From a bacterium (lineage in GTDB: Bacteria; Electryoneota; JAOADG01): a stretch of 54,409 nucleotides of DNA. The DNA is taken from assembly GCA_026417415.1 (NCBI GenBank), contig JAOADG010000028.1, positions 1-54,409 of the forward strand. The letters run 5' to 3'. The notes below the pieces were generated by a model. The model made no database searches. It had not been told where the DNA came from and saw nothing but the letters and a program-made list of their open reading frames with translations. The position numbers were made by a program, and so were the translations under genes. Positions 43,800-53,011 of this stretch are shown piece by piece. Position 1 is the first letter of the stretch. Every line of letters begins with the position of its first letter.

Positions 43800-44279
43800 A
43801 TGCTTGAAATCGGTAGCAAAGGCGAATACGCAACCCGTGCAATGGTTTATTTGGCACGACGTTATGGACGTCATACCACATCTTTGACCGCAATTGCAGA
43901 TGAGCAACGAATTCCACGACGCTATTTAGAGCAACTGATTGCAGAATTACGAAAAGCCGGTCTTATTGCTGCAACACGTGGCGCATCAGGCGGATATACC
44001 CTCGCAAAAGATCCCGCAGAAATATCTCTTTATGATATCGTTTCTGTATTAGAGGGACCACTTATGGTTCAGGATTGCGTAGAGAATGGTCGGAATGCCT
44101 GCGTGTTTGCAGATGAATGTGCTGTACGAGAAGTTTGGACCGATTTACATCAGGTCATCTATGACAAATTAAAGAGTGTAACCTTAAAACAATTGGCGGA
44201 TCGGGCTAACCAAATCCGCAAAGAACAAAACGCAAAGTACGCCATTTATTCAAGATATCCATCAGAAATGGTCAACTAA
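43800..44279 (+). CDS. Rrf2-family iron-sulfur regulator
   Basis: A 159-residue winged-helix regulator. The N-terminal helix-turn-helix contains 'SLTAIADEQRIPRRYLEQLI' and the wing 'TRGASGGYTLAK'. Cys93, Cys101 and Cys107 ('DCVENGRNACVFADEC') match the three cluster ligands of IscR/SufR-type sensors, so it probably binds an iron-sulfur cluster and adjusts suf expression to cluster supply. It is the first gene of the SUF operon and has AGAGGAGG before its ATG. A perfect dyad upstream is its probable target. Confidence 0.92.
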   Translation: MLEIGSKGEYATRAMVYLARRYGRHTTSLTAIADEQRIPRRYLEQLIAELRKAGLIAATRGASGGYTLAKDPAEISLYDIVSVLEGPLMVQDCVENGRNACVFADECAVREVWTDLHQVIYDKLKSVTLKQLADRANQIRKEQNAKYAIYSRYPSEMVN

Positions 44280-44280
44280 A

Positions 44281-44553
44281 TTGTACAATATTTCGGATAT
44301 TCAAGTATCCTATTTTGACAGTTACGAGACCGCAGAACTTGGTACCATTTACCGTTTCGTAGTACGTGCAGAGATATGGGGGGTATTATACCAAGTGATG
44401 GTGGATTATCAACTGAATTCAAATGGATCCGTACGTCGTATTGCACCCACCAGAGTTTGGTTAAATCATATTGATATAACCAACTTTGTGGATAGCAACG
44501 TACATTCCATTGCGACAAAAGAAATTATTCCTATGACTTTACAGAAAGGTTGA
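44281..44553 (+). CDS. Small protein of unknown function in the SUF operon (90 aa)
   Basis: Not recognised. The frame between the Rrf2 gene and sufC is open for 90 codons from a TTG immediately after the Rrf2 stop, and ends 8 bases before the sufC ATG. The product has no signal peptide, membrane segment or cysteine, and a beta-rich pattern ('TIYRFVVRAEIWGVLYQVMV'). There is no good ribosome site, so translation may be coupled to the preceding gene or start at another codon. Its fit between two coding regions, with little slack on either side, supports a real gene. Confidence 0.6.
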   Translation: MYNISDIQVSYFDSYETAELGTIYRFVVRAEIWGVLYQVMVDYQLNSNGSVRRIAPTRVWLNHIDITNFVDSNVHSIATKEIIPMTLQKG

Positions 44554-44561
44554 CCAACGTT

Positions 44562-45347
44562 ATGCCAAAAGAGTTGAGGATTGAAAATCTTCATGTTCGA
44601 ATTGCGGGAACGGATACGGAAATCCTTAAGGGTTTGACTTTACGGATTAGACAAGGTGAAATTCACGCATTAATGGGACCAAATGGTGCTGGAAAATCTA
44701 CGCTTGGTGCTGCCATAATGGGCCATCCGAATTATGAAGTTACGGAAGGGATTCTTGAATGGGATGGGAAAAATCTATTAGAGATGAAGACCGATGAACG
44801 TGCCCGTGCCGGACTGTTTTTAGCGTTCCAATATCCGATTGAACTACCGGGAGTAACGTTGTTCAACTTTCTTCGTAGTAGTTACAATGCGATTCACCCC
44901 CCCGCAGAGGGTCAAAAACCGATCGGTGCGGTGATGTTCCATAAAATGGTGTTGGATGCACTTCAATTGTTGGATATGGACCCTTCTTTTTCCCAACGAT
45001 ACTTAAATGATGGATTTTCTGGGGGTGAAAAAAAGCGTTGTGAAGTCATGCAAATGCAGATCCTTAAACCCCAAATGGCGATCTTGGATGAAACCGATTC
45101 GGGGTTGGATATAGACGCTTTGAAAATTGTAGCCAATGGTGTAAACCGTTTGCGGGGTGATAATTTTGGTGCTTTGGTAATCACACATTACCAGCGTCTT
45201 TTGGACTATTTGACTCCTGATTTTGTTCATGTGCTAATGAATGGTCGGATCGTACTTTCAGGAGATCGAGAATTGGCATTGGAATTGGAAAAACGTGGCT
45301 ATGATTGGGTTCGTGAAGTAGTAGAGGCAAAGGGGGTACCGGCATGA
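44562..45347 (+). CDS. sufC: Fe-S assembly ATPase SufC
   Basis: A 261-residue ABC ATPase that powers the SufBCD scaffold. Walker A '[17 protein letters not shown]', Q-loop '[10 protein letters not shown]', signature '[15 protein letters not shown]', Walker B '[12 protein letters not shown]' and the H-loop 'VITHYQRLL' are all intact. I chose the ATG at 44562; a TTG four codons earlier is possible. sufB overlaps its stop by four bases. Confidence 0.97.
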   Translation: MPKELRIENLHVRIAGTDTEILKGLTLRIRQGEIHALMGPNGAGKSTLGAAIMGHPNYEVTEGILEWDGKNLLEMKTDERARAGLFLAFQYPIELPGVTLFNFLRSSYNAIHPPAEGQKPIGAVMFHKMVLDALQLLDMDPSFSQRYLNDGFSGGEKKRCEVMQMQILKPQMAILDETDSGLDIDALKIVANGVNRLRGDNFGALVITHYQRLLDYLTPDFVHVLMNGRIVLSGDRELALELEKRGYDWVREVVEAKGVPA

Positions 45348-46759
45348 GTGAGACCCACGATCGGGAACTTTTAGAGGGGTTGGATACTTACAAATACGGT
45401 TTTTATGATACAGCAGAACCGGTATTTAAAACCGAAAAGGGGTTGAATGAGGATGTCGTTCGGATGATCTCTGCCAAAAAGAATGAACCTCAATGGATGT
45501 TAGAGTTTCGTTTGAATGCTTATCGTGAATTCATTTCCAAACCGATGCCCAATTGGGGTAGTCCCCTGTTACAAGAAGTGAATTTTGACGACATTTACTA
45601 CTATATTAAACCCACCGATCGTCAAGGGGATACTTGGGAAGATGTCCCTTCCTATATCAAAGAGACCTTTGACAAATTAGGGATTCCCGAAGCAGAAAAA
45701 ACCATGTTGGCAGGAATCGGTGCCCAATATGACTCAGAAGTGGTCTATCACAACCTAAAAGAACAATGGGAAAAATTAGGTGTTACTTTTTTAGATATGG
45801 ATAGTGGTTTGCGGGAATATCCGCAAATTGTCAGAGAGTACTTCGGGACTGTAGTACCGCCTTCGGATAATAAATTTGCTGCATTGAATTCTGCTGTATG
45901 GAGCGGTGGGAGTTTTGTGTATGTTCCCAAAGGGGTAAAGGTCGAAATCCCCTTGCAAGCGTATTTTCGCATCAATGCAAAAAATGCTGGTCAGTTTGAA
46001 CGAACGTTGATTATTGCTGAAGAAGGGAGTTTTGTCCACTACGTAGAAGGTTGTACTGCACCGATGTATTCTAGTGACTCGTTACACAGTGCGGTGGTAG
46101 AGATCATTGTGAAAGCAAATGCTCGCGTCCGATACACTACGATACAAAATTGGTCATACAACGTATTCAATTTGGTCACCAAACGCTCAGTGGTGTATCG
46201 TAATGGAACGATGGAATGGGTAGATGGAAATTTAGGGAGCAAACTCACCATGAAATACCCGGCGGTGTATCTATTGGAACCGGGTGCACATGGTGAGATT
46301 TTATCGTTAGCATTTGCTGGACCGAACCAACACCAAGATGCAGGGGCAAAAGTGTTGCATTTTGCACCGCATACTACCTCAAACATTGTGTCTAAATCCA
46401 TTGCCAAGGGGGGTGGTCGAGCAAGTTACCGTGGGCTTGTAAAAGCAGGACCCAATTCTAAACATAGCAAAAGTTTTACACGTTGTGATGCTCTTTTAAT
46501 TGATGATCGTTCCCAATCCGATACCTATCCGGTGATGGATATTGAAGAGAACCAAATTGAAATTGGACACGAAGCGACGGTTTCCAAAGTATCTTCTGAA
46601 CAGATTTTTTATCTCCAATCAAGAGGATTAAGCGAAAGTGAAGCCGAAGCGATGATTATTGCCGGTTTTATTGAACCGATTGCAAAGGAACTTCCTATGG
46701 AATATGCTTTAGAGCTGAATCGCTTGATACAACTTCAAATGAGTGGATCGGTCGGATGA
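45344..46759 (+). CDS. sufB: Fe-S assembly scaffold SufB
   Basis: A 471-residue scaffold subunit on which clusters are built. It starts with '[20 protein letters not shown]', typical of SufB, and contains '[20 protein letters not shown]', '[20 protein letters not shown]' and 'EHEATVSK'-type region '[20 protein letters not shown]' with the C-terminal '[20 protein letters not shown]'. It overlaps sufC and sufD by four bases each (ATGA). Confidence 0.97.
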   Translation: MSETHDRELLEGLDTYKYGFYDTAEPVFKTEKGLNEDVVRMISAKKNEPQWMLEFRLNAYREFISKPMPNWGSPLLQEVNFDDIYYYIKPTDRQGDTWEDVPSYIKETFDKLGIPEAEKTMLAGIGAQYDSEVVYHNLKEQWEKLGVTFLDMDSGLREYPQIVREYFGTVVPPSDNKFAALNSAVWSGGSFVYVPKGVKVEIPLQAYFRINAKNAGQFERTLIIAEEGSFVHYVEGCTAPMYSSDSLHSAVVEIIVKANARVRYTTIQNWSYNVFNLVTKRSVVYRNGTMEWVDGNLGSKLTMKYPAVYLLEPGAHGEILSLAFAGPNQHQDAGAKVLHFAPHTTSNIVSKSIAKGGGRASYRGLVKAGPNSKHSKSFTRCDALLIDDRSQSDTYPVMDIEENQIEIGHEATVSKVSSEQIFYLQSRGLSESEAEAMIIAGFIEPIAKELPMEYALELNRLIQLQMSGSVG

Positions 46760-48108
46760 GCGAACGAACCGCAACCATCACGCCTGTTCAAGAATGGAAA
46801 TACAATGAAATTGCGGTGGGTTTACGACAAAGCGAGCCATCTTGGGCTTTAGAACTCCGCAAACAACATGTAGAAAGCTTCCTTAAACTTCCATTTCCAA
46901 AACCTACCGATGAACCCTGGCGTAGAACCCCAATTATGGGAGTCAAATGGAATGCTTACACTCCATTCTGGGATGCAATGGCAAACGGAGAAACGGTTGA
47001 AGCCCTAATCCCTCATGAAGGGTTCCAGCGAATTCATATTGGTCAAGGGACACAACAACCCAATGCAAGTTTGTTTTTATCCAGTTTACAGCGTACTTCC
47101 ACTGTGGAAGGGTTTATTGTACTCCCCATTGGCGAAGCGTTGCATCGGGTGCCGAATCTAATTCAACCTTACTTAGTTTATGAACCTCCCATTTCCTTGG
47201 AAAATAGCATTGAAAAAATTGCAGCATCGGTCTTTGCCTATAGAAATGCAGGGGCTTTTGTTTATATCCGAGCGGGGACACAACAAACATTGCCTATTGG
47301 TATCGTAACTACCCTGTTTACTGAACCGAGTGCGCTTTTTACCCAAAATGTAATTGTTTTAGAAGCGGGCTCTGAATTAACTTTAGCGGAAGAGTTTGTT
47401 TCCCCTCCAGATCATCGGTCTTTATTGTCTTGTTCCTATACAAAAATTATCGTTTCCGAAAATGCAAAGCTACATTTTACGGGTTTACAGAACTGGGGCT
47501 TAGGGGTTACCCACTTTGGCATTCACCATATCGTCTTAAAAGATTCTGCACAGGCGGAGATTATTTGGGGTGGCGTTGGGAGTAAACTAAGCAAATCTCG
47601 TATTATCATTGAGTTGGCTGGATCAGGTGCACAAGCGCGTATAGATGGTTTTATTGCTGCAGGTGAGCGTCAACATCTTGATCACCACACCACCCAGCAC
47701 CATCAAGCCGTTAAAACTCAGTCGAATTTGTATTTCAAAGGGGTGGTCAGTGATCGTGCACGGTCGGTCTATCAAGGAATGATACGAATAGACCGTATCG
47801 CACAAGAAAGCGATGCGTACCAAAGTATCAAACATCTGACTTTATCTCCCAAGGCACGTGTAGATGCTCTACCGGGTTTGGAAATTTTAGCAGATAACGT
47901 ACGATGTACGCATGGTGCAACCACTCGGCCTGTAGATGAAGATGAAATTTATTATATGGCTTGCCGTGGGCTACCGCGCCGAGCAGCAGAAGAGTTGTTG
48001 ATTGAAGCCCATATTGAACCTATTTTAGCTAAAATCCATCATCCCGATCTGCAACAACGGTGTAGAGAAGCGGTTACATTGAAATTAGTAGGTCATTCTT
48101 TAGAATAA
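46756..48108 (+). CDS. sufD: Fe-S assembly protein SufD
   Basis: A 450-residue paralogue of SufB. '[16 protein letters not shown]' and the conserved C-terminal block '[20 protein letters not shown]' and '[20 protein letters not shown]' identify it. It forms the SufBC2D complex with its neighbours. The gene follows sufB with a four-base overlap. Confidence 0.95.
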   Translation: MSERTATITPVQEWKYNEIAVGLRQSEPSWALELRKQHVESFLKLPFPKPTDEPWRRTPIMGVKWNAYTPFWDAMANGETVEALIPHEGFQRIHIGQGTQQPNASLFLSSLQRTSTVEGFIVLPIGEALHRVPNLIQPYLVYEPPISLENSIEKIAASVFAYRNAGAFVYIRAGTQQTLPIGIVTTLFTEPSALFTQNVIVLEAGSELTLAEEFVSPPDHRSLLSCSYTKIIVSENAKLHFTGLQNWGLGVTHFGIHHIVLKDSAQAEIIWGGVGSKLSKSRIIIELAGSGAQARIDGFIAAGERQHLDHHTTQHHQAVKTQSNLYFKGVVSDRARSVYQGMIRIDRIAQESDAYQSIKHLTLSPKARVDALPGLEILADNVRCTHGATTRPVDEDEIYYMACRGLPRRAAEELLIEAHIEPILAKIHHPDLQQRCREAVTLKLVGHSLE

Positions 48109-48123
48109 AAGGTTTTTTCGATC

Positions 48124-48438
48124 ATGTGGATCAACGTTGCTCAACTTGATGAACTTAATGAAGTGCGTCCGTTACGCATTCAAGTTAAGGATGAGTTTAT
48201 GGTCTTGTTTCGGAGTGGCGATCACGTGTATTGTATGCGCGATGTTTGTAGTCACATGGAATATCCCTTATCGGATGGTGTGTACCATAGCAAACAACGC
48301 ACCATTACTTGTGCTTATCATGGTGCAAAATTTGATGTGGAGAGTGGACGCGCACTTTCTATGCCGGCTGTTAGTTCAGTACCAACGTATCCCGTACGAA
48401 TTATAGATAACGAAGTCCAGATTGATTATGAGGAGTAG
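48124..48438 (+). CDS. Rieske-type [2Fe-2S] ferredoxin
   Basis: A 104-residue soluble Rieske protein like those of dioxygenase electron chains. Ligands are Cys42-x-His44 and Cys63-x2-His66 ('DVCSHMEYPLSDG' and 'ITCAYHGAKFD'). It sits between sufD and sufS, a place where such a ferredoxin occurs in several SUF operons, possibly as electron donor for sulfur reduction or cluster assembly. No signal or membrane anchor. It runs directly into sufS with no spacing. Confidence 0.93.
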   Translation: MWINVAQLDELNEVRPLRIQVKDEFMVLFRSGDHVYCMRDVCSHMEYPLSDGVYHSKQRTITCAYHGAKFDVESGRALSMPAVSSVPTYPVRIIDNEVQIDYEE

Positions 48439-49710
48439 ATGTTTACCACTCCTGAATTAGAAGCAATTCGCAAGGATTTTCCCATCCTGTTTAGAACTTT
48501 AGCGGATGATCGGCACTTAATCTATTTAGACAATGCAGCATCTACCCAAAAACCAAAGCCGGTGCTACAGACCTTTCAAAAGTTTTCAGAATCTTCTTAT
48601 GCAAACATTCATCGTGGTGTGTATCGCTTGTCTTTAGAAGCAACGGAAGCATACGATCAAGCCCGCAAAACCATTGCCAATTTCATCAAAGCAAAATCTG
48701 AAGTAGAAATTGTATTTACCAGAAATGCAACCGAAGCCATTAATCTGGTGGCTTATGGGTTTGCACGCAAGTACTTTCATCCGGGCGATGAAATCGTTCT
48801 TACTGAATTAGAGCATCACGCCAATTTGGTTCCATGGCAACAAGTTTGTCAAGCAACCGGTGCGAAAATCGTTGCCATTCCTTTTGAACCCGATGGTTCC
48901 ATTGATGTTGAAAAAGTGATTGCTGCTTTTTCTGCACGCACAAAAATGCTTGCCATAACTGGGTGCTCCAATGTATTTGGTACGATTATTCCTTTGAAAT
49001 CAATCATTTCTGCTGCAAAACAGCAACGGATCGTAGTTTTGGTGGATGGTGCTCAACTTGTGCCGCATTATCCCATCAACGTACAAGAGTTGGAATGTGA
49101 TTTTTTAGTCGCTAGTGGTCACAAGATGCTTGCGCCTTCAGGAATTGGATTTTTATACGGACGACGGGAATGGTTAGCATTGATGGACCCAATGCTTTAC
49201 GGCGGAGATATGATCAATGAGGTATGGATTGATCGAGCGACTTGGGCCGAGATACCCAACAAATTTGAAGCCGGAACACCCAACATTGAAGGGGCGGTAG
49301 CGTTAGGGAAAGCCGCAGAATACCTACAACATATCGGTTTAATGCGTATTCACCAACACTCAGAAGCATTGGCAAACTATGCTGCATCAGCACTTCAGCA
49401 ATTGCCAAATACAAGAGTATTGGGAAGCAGCAATAGAAGTGGAATAGTTACGTTTTTATGTACCGATGTACATCCACACGACTTAGCCAGTTTTTTAGAT
49501 GCTGAAGGAATTGCTATCCGTGCAGGACATCACTGCACTCAACCGTTGCATCGGAAGTTAGGAGTACCAGCAACCGCACGTGCCTCCTTTTATTTGTACA
49601 ATACCCAAGATGAAGCCGAGCGATTGATTGAAGCCGTAGAAAAAGCCATACACTTTTTTAGTGGGAAAAAGGTTTTTTTTGGTCAACCTCCCGTTTTGAA
49701 AGAAACCTGA
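48439..49710 (+). CDS. sufS: Cysteine desulfurase SufS
   Basis: A 423-residue PLP enzyme that takes sulfur from cysteine. 'YLDNAASTQKPKPV', 'TRNATEAINLVAYGFA', 'DGAQLVPHYPINVQ', the PLP-binding Lys229 in 'VASGHKMLAPSGIGFLYG' and the persulfide-carrying Cys366 in 'RAGHHCTQPLH' place it in the type II (SufS) group. The ATG follows the Rieske stop codon directly. Confidence 0.96.
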   Translation: MFTTPELEAIRKDFPILFRTLADDRHLIYLDNAASTQKPKPVLQTFQKFSESSYANIHRGVYRLSLEATEAYDQARKTIANFIKAKSEVEIVFTRNATEAINLVAYGFARKYFHPGDEIVLTELEHHANLVPWQQVCQATGAKIVAIPFEPDGSIDVEKVIAAFSARTKMLAITGCSNVFGTIIPLKSIISAAKQQRIVVLVDGAQLVPHYPINVQELECDFLVASGHKMLAPSGIGFLYGRREWLALMDPMLYGGDMINEVWIDRATWAEIPNKFEAGTPNIEGAVALGKAAEYLQHIGLMRIHQHSEALANYAASALQQLPNTRVLGSSNRSGIVTFLCTDVHPHDLASFLDAEGIAIRAGHHCTQPLHRKLGVPATARASFYLYNTQDEAERLIEAVEKAIHFFSGKKVFFGQPPVLKET

Positions 49711-49714
49711 TTGT

Positions 49715-50140
49715 ATGTCGTTGGAGCATATTTATCAAACCATTTTGATGGACCATTACCAAAATCCGCGGAATGCCGGAACAATCAGCAATGCCACTTG
49801 TTCGCTACACGAGCATAACCCATTGTGTGGTGATGAAATTACGATTTCAATGAAACTTGAAGGGGATCGGATTTCAAAAGTTGCCTTTGATGGAAAAGGT
49901 TGTGCAATCAGCATTGCATCTGCTTCAATGATGACAGAACAATTACAAGGCAAATCGGTTAATGATGCAAAACAACTGATTGATACATTTTTATCCATTA
50001 TGCGTGGTGAAAAAGAATTTGCGGATCACCCTGAGTTTGAAGATGCAATGGCGTTAGAAGGCGTGAAAAAATTGCATGCACGGATTAAATGCGCAACGCT
50101 TTCGTGGAATACAGCCAAAAAATTGTTATCTGAAAGTTAA
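49715..50140 (+). CDS. sufU: Zinc-dependent sulfurtransferase SufU
   Basis: A 141-residue IscU-like protein of the SufU group. Cys38 and Asp40 ('NPLCGDEITI'), Cys63 ('FDGKGCAISIASASMM') and Cys126 ('RIKCATLSW') are the usual ligands. The long 'SIMRGEKEFADHPEFEDA' stretch between the second and third Cys is diagnostic of SufU rather than IscU. SufU accepts sulfur from SufS, so this operon does not need SufE. Confidence 0.94.
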   Translation: MSLEHIYQTILMDHYQNPRNAGTISNATCSLHEHNPLCGDEITISMKLEGDRISKVAFDGKGCAISIASASMMTEQLQGKSVNDAKQLIDTFLSIMRGEKEFADHPEFEDAMALEGVKKLHARIKCATLSWNTAKKLLSES

Positions 50141-50195
50141 TCCATTTTTCGTATCATGTATTCAGAGATTTTGGATTAAAGGAGAACACATCTTT

Positions 50196-50381
50196 ATGCC
50201 GATGTATGAGTATCAATGTCAACATTGCGGTCACCAATTTTCGGTTTTCGTGAGCTTGTCTAAACGCGATGAACCACAGGTCTGTCCGAAATGCCAAAGC
50301 AAAGAAAGCAAACGCTTGGTTAGTTTGATTAGTTCGTTAGGAAGCAGTAGCAGTTGCGGCGGTAGTGGACGTTTTACGTGA
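50196..50381 (+). CDS. FmdB-family zinc-ribbon protein
   Basis: A 61-residue putative regulatory protein of the FmdB type. 'MYEYQCQHCGHQFSVF' and 'PQVCPKCQSKESKRL' give two CxxC pairs for one zinc; the tail is Gly/Ser-rich ('GSSSSCGGSGRF'). I chose the ATG at 50196 behind AAAGGAG; the open frame upstream overlaps sufU and is not expected to be translated. Function of the family is unclear. It closes the SUF operon. Confidence 0.88.
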   Translation: MPMYEYQCQHCGHQFSVFVSLSKRDEPQVCPKCQSKESKRLVSLISSLGSSSSCGGSGRFT

Positions 50382-50392
50382 GGATAACCCTT

Positions 50393-50409
50393 GCAGTGCG
50401 TGTCACTGC
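50393..50409 (+). repeat. Small hairpin after the FmdB gene
   Basis: GCAGTG and CACTGC, 6 bp each, with a 5-base loop, lie 12 bases after the FmdB stop. No T tract follows; the real terminator is further on. Confidence 0.4.
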
Positions 50410-50432
50410 ATTTGCAATCTAATGAAATAACA

Positions 50433-50470
50433 CACACGGGCACTTAAAAGCGCCCGTGTGGTATTTTAGA
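50433..50470. terminator. Terminator at the end of the SUF operon, bidirectional
   Basis: CACACGGGC (50433-50441) pairs with GCCCGTGTG (50452-50460) over a 10-base loop. GTATTTT follows on the plus strand and TGTTATTT on the minus strand. It lies between convergent genes. Confidence 0.8.
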
Positions 50471-50475
50471 ACGGT

Positions 50476-51363
50476 TTAATACTCAATCACTGCTGCAACA
50501 CCAGCATCCCAATTTACATCGGTCATGGTGTTGTCATCGTTCAAAATCCATGCATTGATTGGGTTAGAAGACGGATCTGCATTTTCTACAGAAAATGCTA
50601 TCTGTTGTGTACTGGTTGTCGTGGTATCGGTAAATTGCGGCATTACAGAAATAAAAAACTTATTCCCAGAGGTAATGTTTCTATTTTGATCGGATACATT
50701 TACAGTGGTCCAATTGTATTGACCCGTTGTATTTTCTATCACTTGCCCTGCAGGAATGGTCTTGGTAAATGCCGGTTGTGGTGTTGGCGTACCTGAAGAG
50801 GTTGCTGTATGGAAACCAACAATCACATTTGTCTTGGTCTTTCCTGTTTCCCAACTACCGAACATAATGTCCACTTTGATTAACTTACCGGATCGATCGG
50901 GATTAAACTCCACTACCAGTGCTGCATCTGTATCTGTAGGTTGAGGATTAATCCGATACGTCATATCATATTCATTATCCGGATCCGATTGCCATCGTGC
51001 TTGTTGCAAAGTTGTTGCGTTTGCGGAGTTACCCGTAAAAGTATTAGATCCAGCTTTAACTACCAATTGATAACGATATGTTGTACCGGGTACAACGTTC
51101 ATATCATGGTAGGAAGTTGCTGAACCTGCCAATGCTGCTATACGTGAAAAGGTTCCACCACTGGCACCTTGAGCACGTTCAACAAAAATCGAATCTGCAC
51201 CGCTAATGGCTGACCATGCTAAGTGTATTGAAGTACTCGTTGCGGTTAGAGTCGGTGTTGGTACGGTGATGTTTGGACCTGTAGGATTGGTAGTATCATC
51301 TTCACCACAACCAATCCAAACGAAACCAATAACAAACAAGAAAAACAGTAGAAATCGTTTCAT
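50476..51363 (-). CDS. Lipoprotein with fibronectin type III domain (295 aa)
   Basis: Signal peptide and lipobox ending at Cys19 ('VIGFVWIGCGEDD'), so membrane-anchored on the outside of the inner membrane or on the outer membrane. Residues about 33-120 form a fibronectin type III-like domain ('HLAWSAISGADSIFVERA', 'TSYHDMNVVPGTTYRYQLV'). The C-terminal part ('FGSWETGKTKTNVIVGFHT', 'GNKFFISVMPQF') is a beta-rich domain of unknown role. No catalytic motif is visible. AAAGGAG lies 10 bases before the ATG. Convergent with the SUF operon and divergent from the FKBP gene. Confidence 0.83.
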   Translation of the reverse strand: MKRFLLFFLFVIGFVWIGCGEDDTTNPTGPNITVPTPTLTATSTSIHLAWSAISGADSIFVERAQGASGGTFSRIAALAGSATSYHDMNVVPGTTYRYQLVVKAGSNTFTGNSANATTLQQARWQSDPDNEYDMTYRINPQPTDTDAALVVEFNPDRSGKLIKVDIMFGSWETGKTKTNVIVGFHTATSSGTPTPQPAFTKTIPAGQVIENTTGQYNWTTVNVSDQNRNITSGNKFFISVMPQFTDTTTTSTQQIAFSVENADPSSNPINAWILNDDNTMTDVNWDAGVAAVIEY

Positions 51364-51422
51364 ATTTCGCTTTCTCCTTTTATCAATAGGTTAATGATTT
51401 TACAAATAGTATTTTTCAATGT

Positions 51423-51440
51423 AGATTCGATTTCGAATCT
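51423..51440. promoter_or_regulatory. Operator-like dyad between divergent genes
   Basis: AGATTCGA and TCGAATCT are perfect 8-bp arms around TT, in the 233-base gap between the lipoprotein gene and the FKBP gene. It could bind a dimeric regulator. No function is known. Confidence 0.42.
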
Positions 51441-51507
51441 TTGGTAGTTGCAATTTAATGCTTGTATTATGGAGTTCCAAAACGAATCAAGAACTCAAAA
51501 AAATTTT

Positions 51508-51538
51508 TTGAAACTTCTTTCCATCTAGGTCGTATAAT
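51508..51538 (+). promoter_or_regulatory. Possible promoter of the FKBP gene
   Basis: TTGAAA (51508-51513) and TATAAT (51533-51538) lie upstream of the FKBP gene. The 19-base spacer is longer than ideal, so this is only a candidate. Confidence 0.35.
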
Positions 51539-51596
51539 CAATACAAATCGTTTTTTGTTCACATACGTATTCTGAATTTAAGTTAAAGGAGAAATT

Positions 51597-52082
51597 ATGA
51601 ACATTCGCATTATAGTGTTGTGTTTTATCGTTGTCGGGTGGTTCACGGTAAGCCCTGCAGCTGAAAATCAACCACAAGTGCAACCCAACGCGACGCAACT
51701 TGGGGACAATCCTGCGCAGCCGATTAAAGGGGTGAAGATGCAAAAATCAAAAACTGGATTAGAATGGCAAGATTTGAAAGTCGGAAAAGGAACTTCTCCT
51801 AAAAAAGGTCAAAAGGTTTCTGTGCATTATACCGGTTGGCTAAGTGATGGGAAAAAATTTGATAGTTCCTACGATCGCAATGAACCGTTTACTTTCACCA
51901 TTGGTATTGGTCAGGTGATTAAAGGTTGGGATGAAGGTGTGATGAGCATGAAAAAAGGGGGTAAACGAAGATTGTATATTCCACCAGAGTTGGGTTATGG
52001 TGATAAAGATGTTGCAGGTGGGTTAATTCCTGCCAACTCAAAATTGGTGTTTGAAGTGGAATTGATTGATGTAAAAGATTAA
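51597..52082 (+). CDS. Secreted FKBP-type peptidyl-prolyl isomerase
   Basis: A 161-residue protein with a signal peptide (about 1-21, '[15 protein letters not shown]'), a short Gln/Asn-rich linker and an FKBP domain (about 56-161). The domain is well conserved: '[18 protein letters not shown]', '[18 protein letters not shown]', '[13 protein letters not shown]' and '[14 protein letters not shown]'. It should catalyse proline isomerisation and help folding of exported proteins in the periplasm. AAAGGAG precedes the ATG. Confidence 0.93.
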   Translation: MNIRIIVLCFIVVGWFTVSPAAENQPQVQPNATQLGDNPAQPIKGVKMQKSKTGLEWQDLKVGKGTSPKKGQKVSVHYTGWLSDGKKFDSSYDRNEPFTFTIGIGQVIKGWDEGVMSMKKGGKRRLYIPPELGYGDKDVAGGLIPANSKLVFEVELIDVKD

Positions 52083-52138
52083 ATGGATTTTTTTCTTAAA
52101 CGTTTGTTCCATTTTTTATTTCGTTCGCTTGGTAAGAG

Positions 52139-52167
52139 TTGACAAATCTCTGAAATTTTAGTATAAT
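52139..52167 (+). promoter_or_regulatory. Perfect sigma-70 consensus promoter of tRNA-Pro
   Basis: TTGACA (52139-52144) and TATAAT (52162-52167) are separated by exactly 17 bases and end 17 bases before the tRNA. It is an ideal promoter for a highly transcribed RNA gene. Confidence 0.9.
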
Positions 52168-52184
52168 GAGATTTGCACCATTTT

Positions 52185-52258
52185 CGGGGAGTGGCGCAGC
52201 CCGGTAGCGCAATTGCTTTGGGAGCAATGGGTCGCTGGTTCAAATCCAGTCTCCCCGA
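52185..52258 (+). tRNA. tRNA-Pro (TGG)
   Basis: Acceptor CGGGGAG/CTCCCCG with discriminator A; anticodon stem ATTGC/GCAAT around TTTGGGA, giving TGG; T-arm GGTTCAAATCC. Single gene with its own promoter and terminator. Confidence 0.96.
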
Positions 52259-52280
52259 CAATCATCCAAATCGTTCAATC

Positions 52281-52315
52281 AAAGTTGTAGCCAAACGGTT
52301 ACAACTTTTCTTATT
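52281..52315 (+). terminator. Terminator after tRNA-Pro
   Basis: AAAGTTGTAGCC (52281-52292) pairs with GGTTACAACTTT (52297-52308), with one G-T pair and an AAAC loop, followed by TCTTATTT. Confidence 0.85.
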
Positions 52316-52608
52316 TAAACTTGTGGCAAACGCTCAAAATACACCCTCTTAGAGTATCTTGCTTACCATAACGATTGATTTACCAACAAAATAGAAATCG
52401 TGTAACTCACCATTATTATAAATAAAAGTAGAATTTTGTAGAAAATCAGCAACAATTTTTTCAAAAAAGGATCAAAATACTTGACATCGCGATTTTTTTC
52501 ACAATCTTAGTTGCGTGCACGTTTTGTTGCTTTGTTTTTTCAGTCCGTTGAGTTTTTGCTTGCACAATGTCAACTTTCAAATTAGTTTAACTTTGAAGGA
52601 GTGAAACA
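52316..52608. other. AT-rich intergenic stretch
   Basis: No gene is seen in about 290 bases. A TTGACA at 52481-52486 is a good -35 element for the next genes, but the -10 position (around 52504) reads ATCTTA and is poor. A GAAGGAG ribosome site at 52595-52601 marks the start of the next gene. Confidence 0.4.
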
Positions 52609-52633
52609 TTGAAAAGTACTTTTCATTTTATTC

Positions 52634-52978
52634 ATGATAGTGGGCTTGATGGTGAGTAGTGGTTGGGGGTATGTTATAGAATTGTATGTAAATCAAAGTG
52701 ATCCCCAAGATATACAGCGAATCTATCAAACATCACTACAAACACGATGGAGTTTTGAGGGGTTTGAAGAAGGGACTGAGGGAGCATACACAAGGTGTTA
52801 CTATGATCTTAGTCCTGGAATTCGTCCCTTTTTTGAAAGATTATTTTATGGCTATTATGCCGAAGATTTTTATATGTTACTTCCAAGTGTACCCAAAATA
52901 GTGATTTTTGAATTAGAAATTAATCCCCATGGAGGACCACAGTTCGCTAAAGGAAAATACACTCAACATCAACCATGA
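52634..52978 (+). CDS. Small secreted protein, start region probably frame-broken
   Basis: Not recognised. As annotated from the first ATG the product is 114 residues with the hydrophobic run 'IVGLMVSSGWG', a signal peptide lacking its charged start. In the same frame upstream the codons read 'KVLFILF', which would complete a normal signal peptide, but no start codon is available. A TTG at 52609, well placed behind GAAGGAG, is out of frame by one base across a run of four A (52612-52615). One A too many, from mutation or a sequencing error, explains this. The mature part is polar with several Tyr and Phe and no known motif. The downstream beta-helix gene follows after 33 bases and is likely co-transcribed. 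Confidence 0.6.
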   Translation: MIVGLMVSSGWGYVIELYVNQSDPQDIQRIYQTSLQTRWSFEGFEEGTEGAYTRCYYDLSPGIRPFFERLFYGYYAEDFYMLLPSVPKIVIFELEINPHGGPQFAKGKYTQHQP

Positions 52979-53011
52979 TTCCCAAATGAAAATAGTTTAA
53001 GGAGATTGAGT

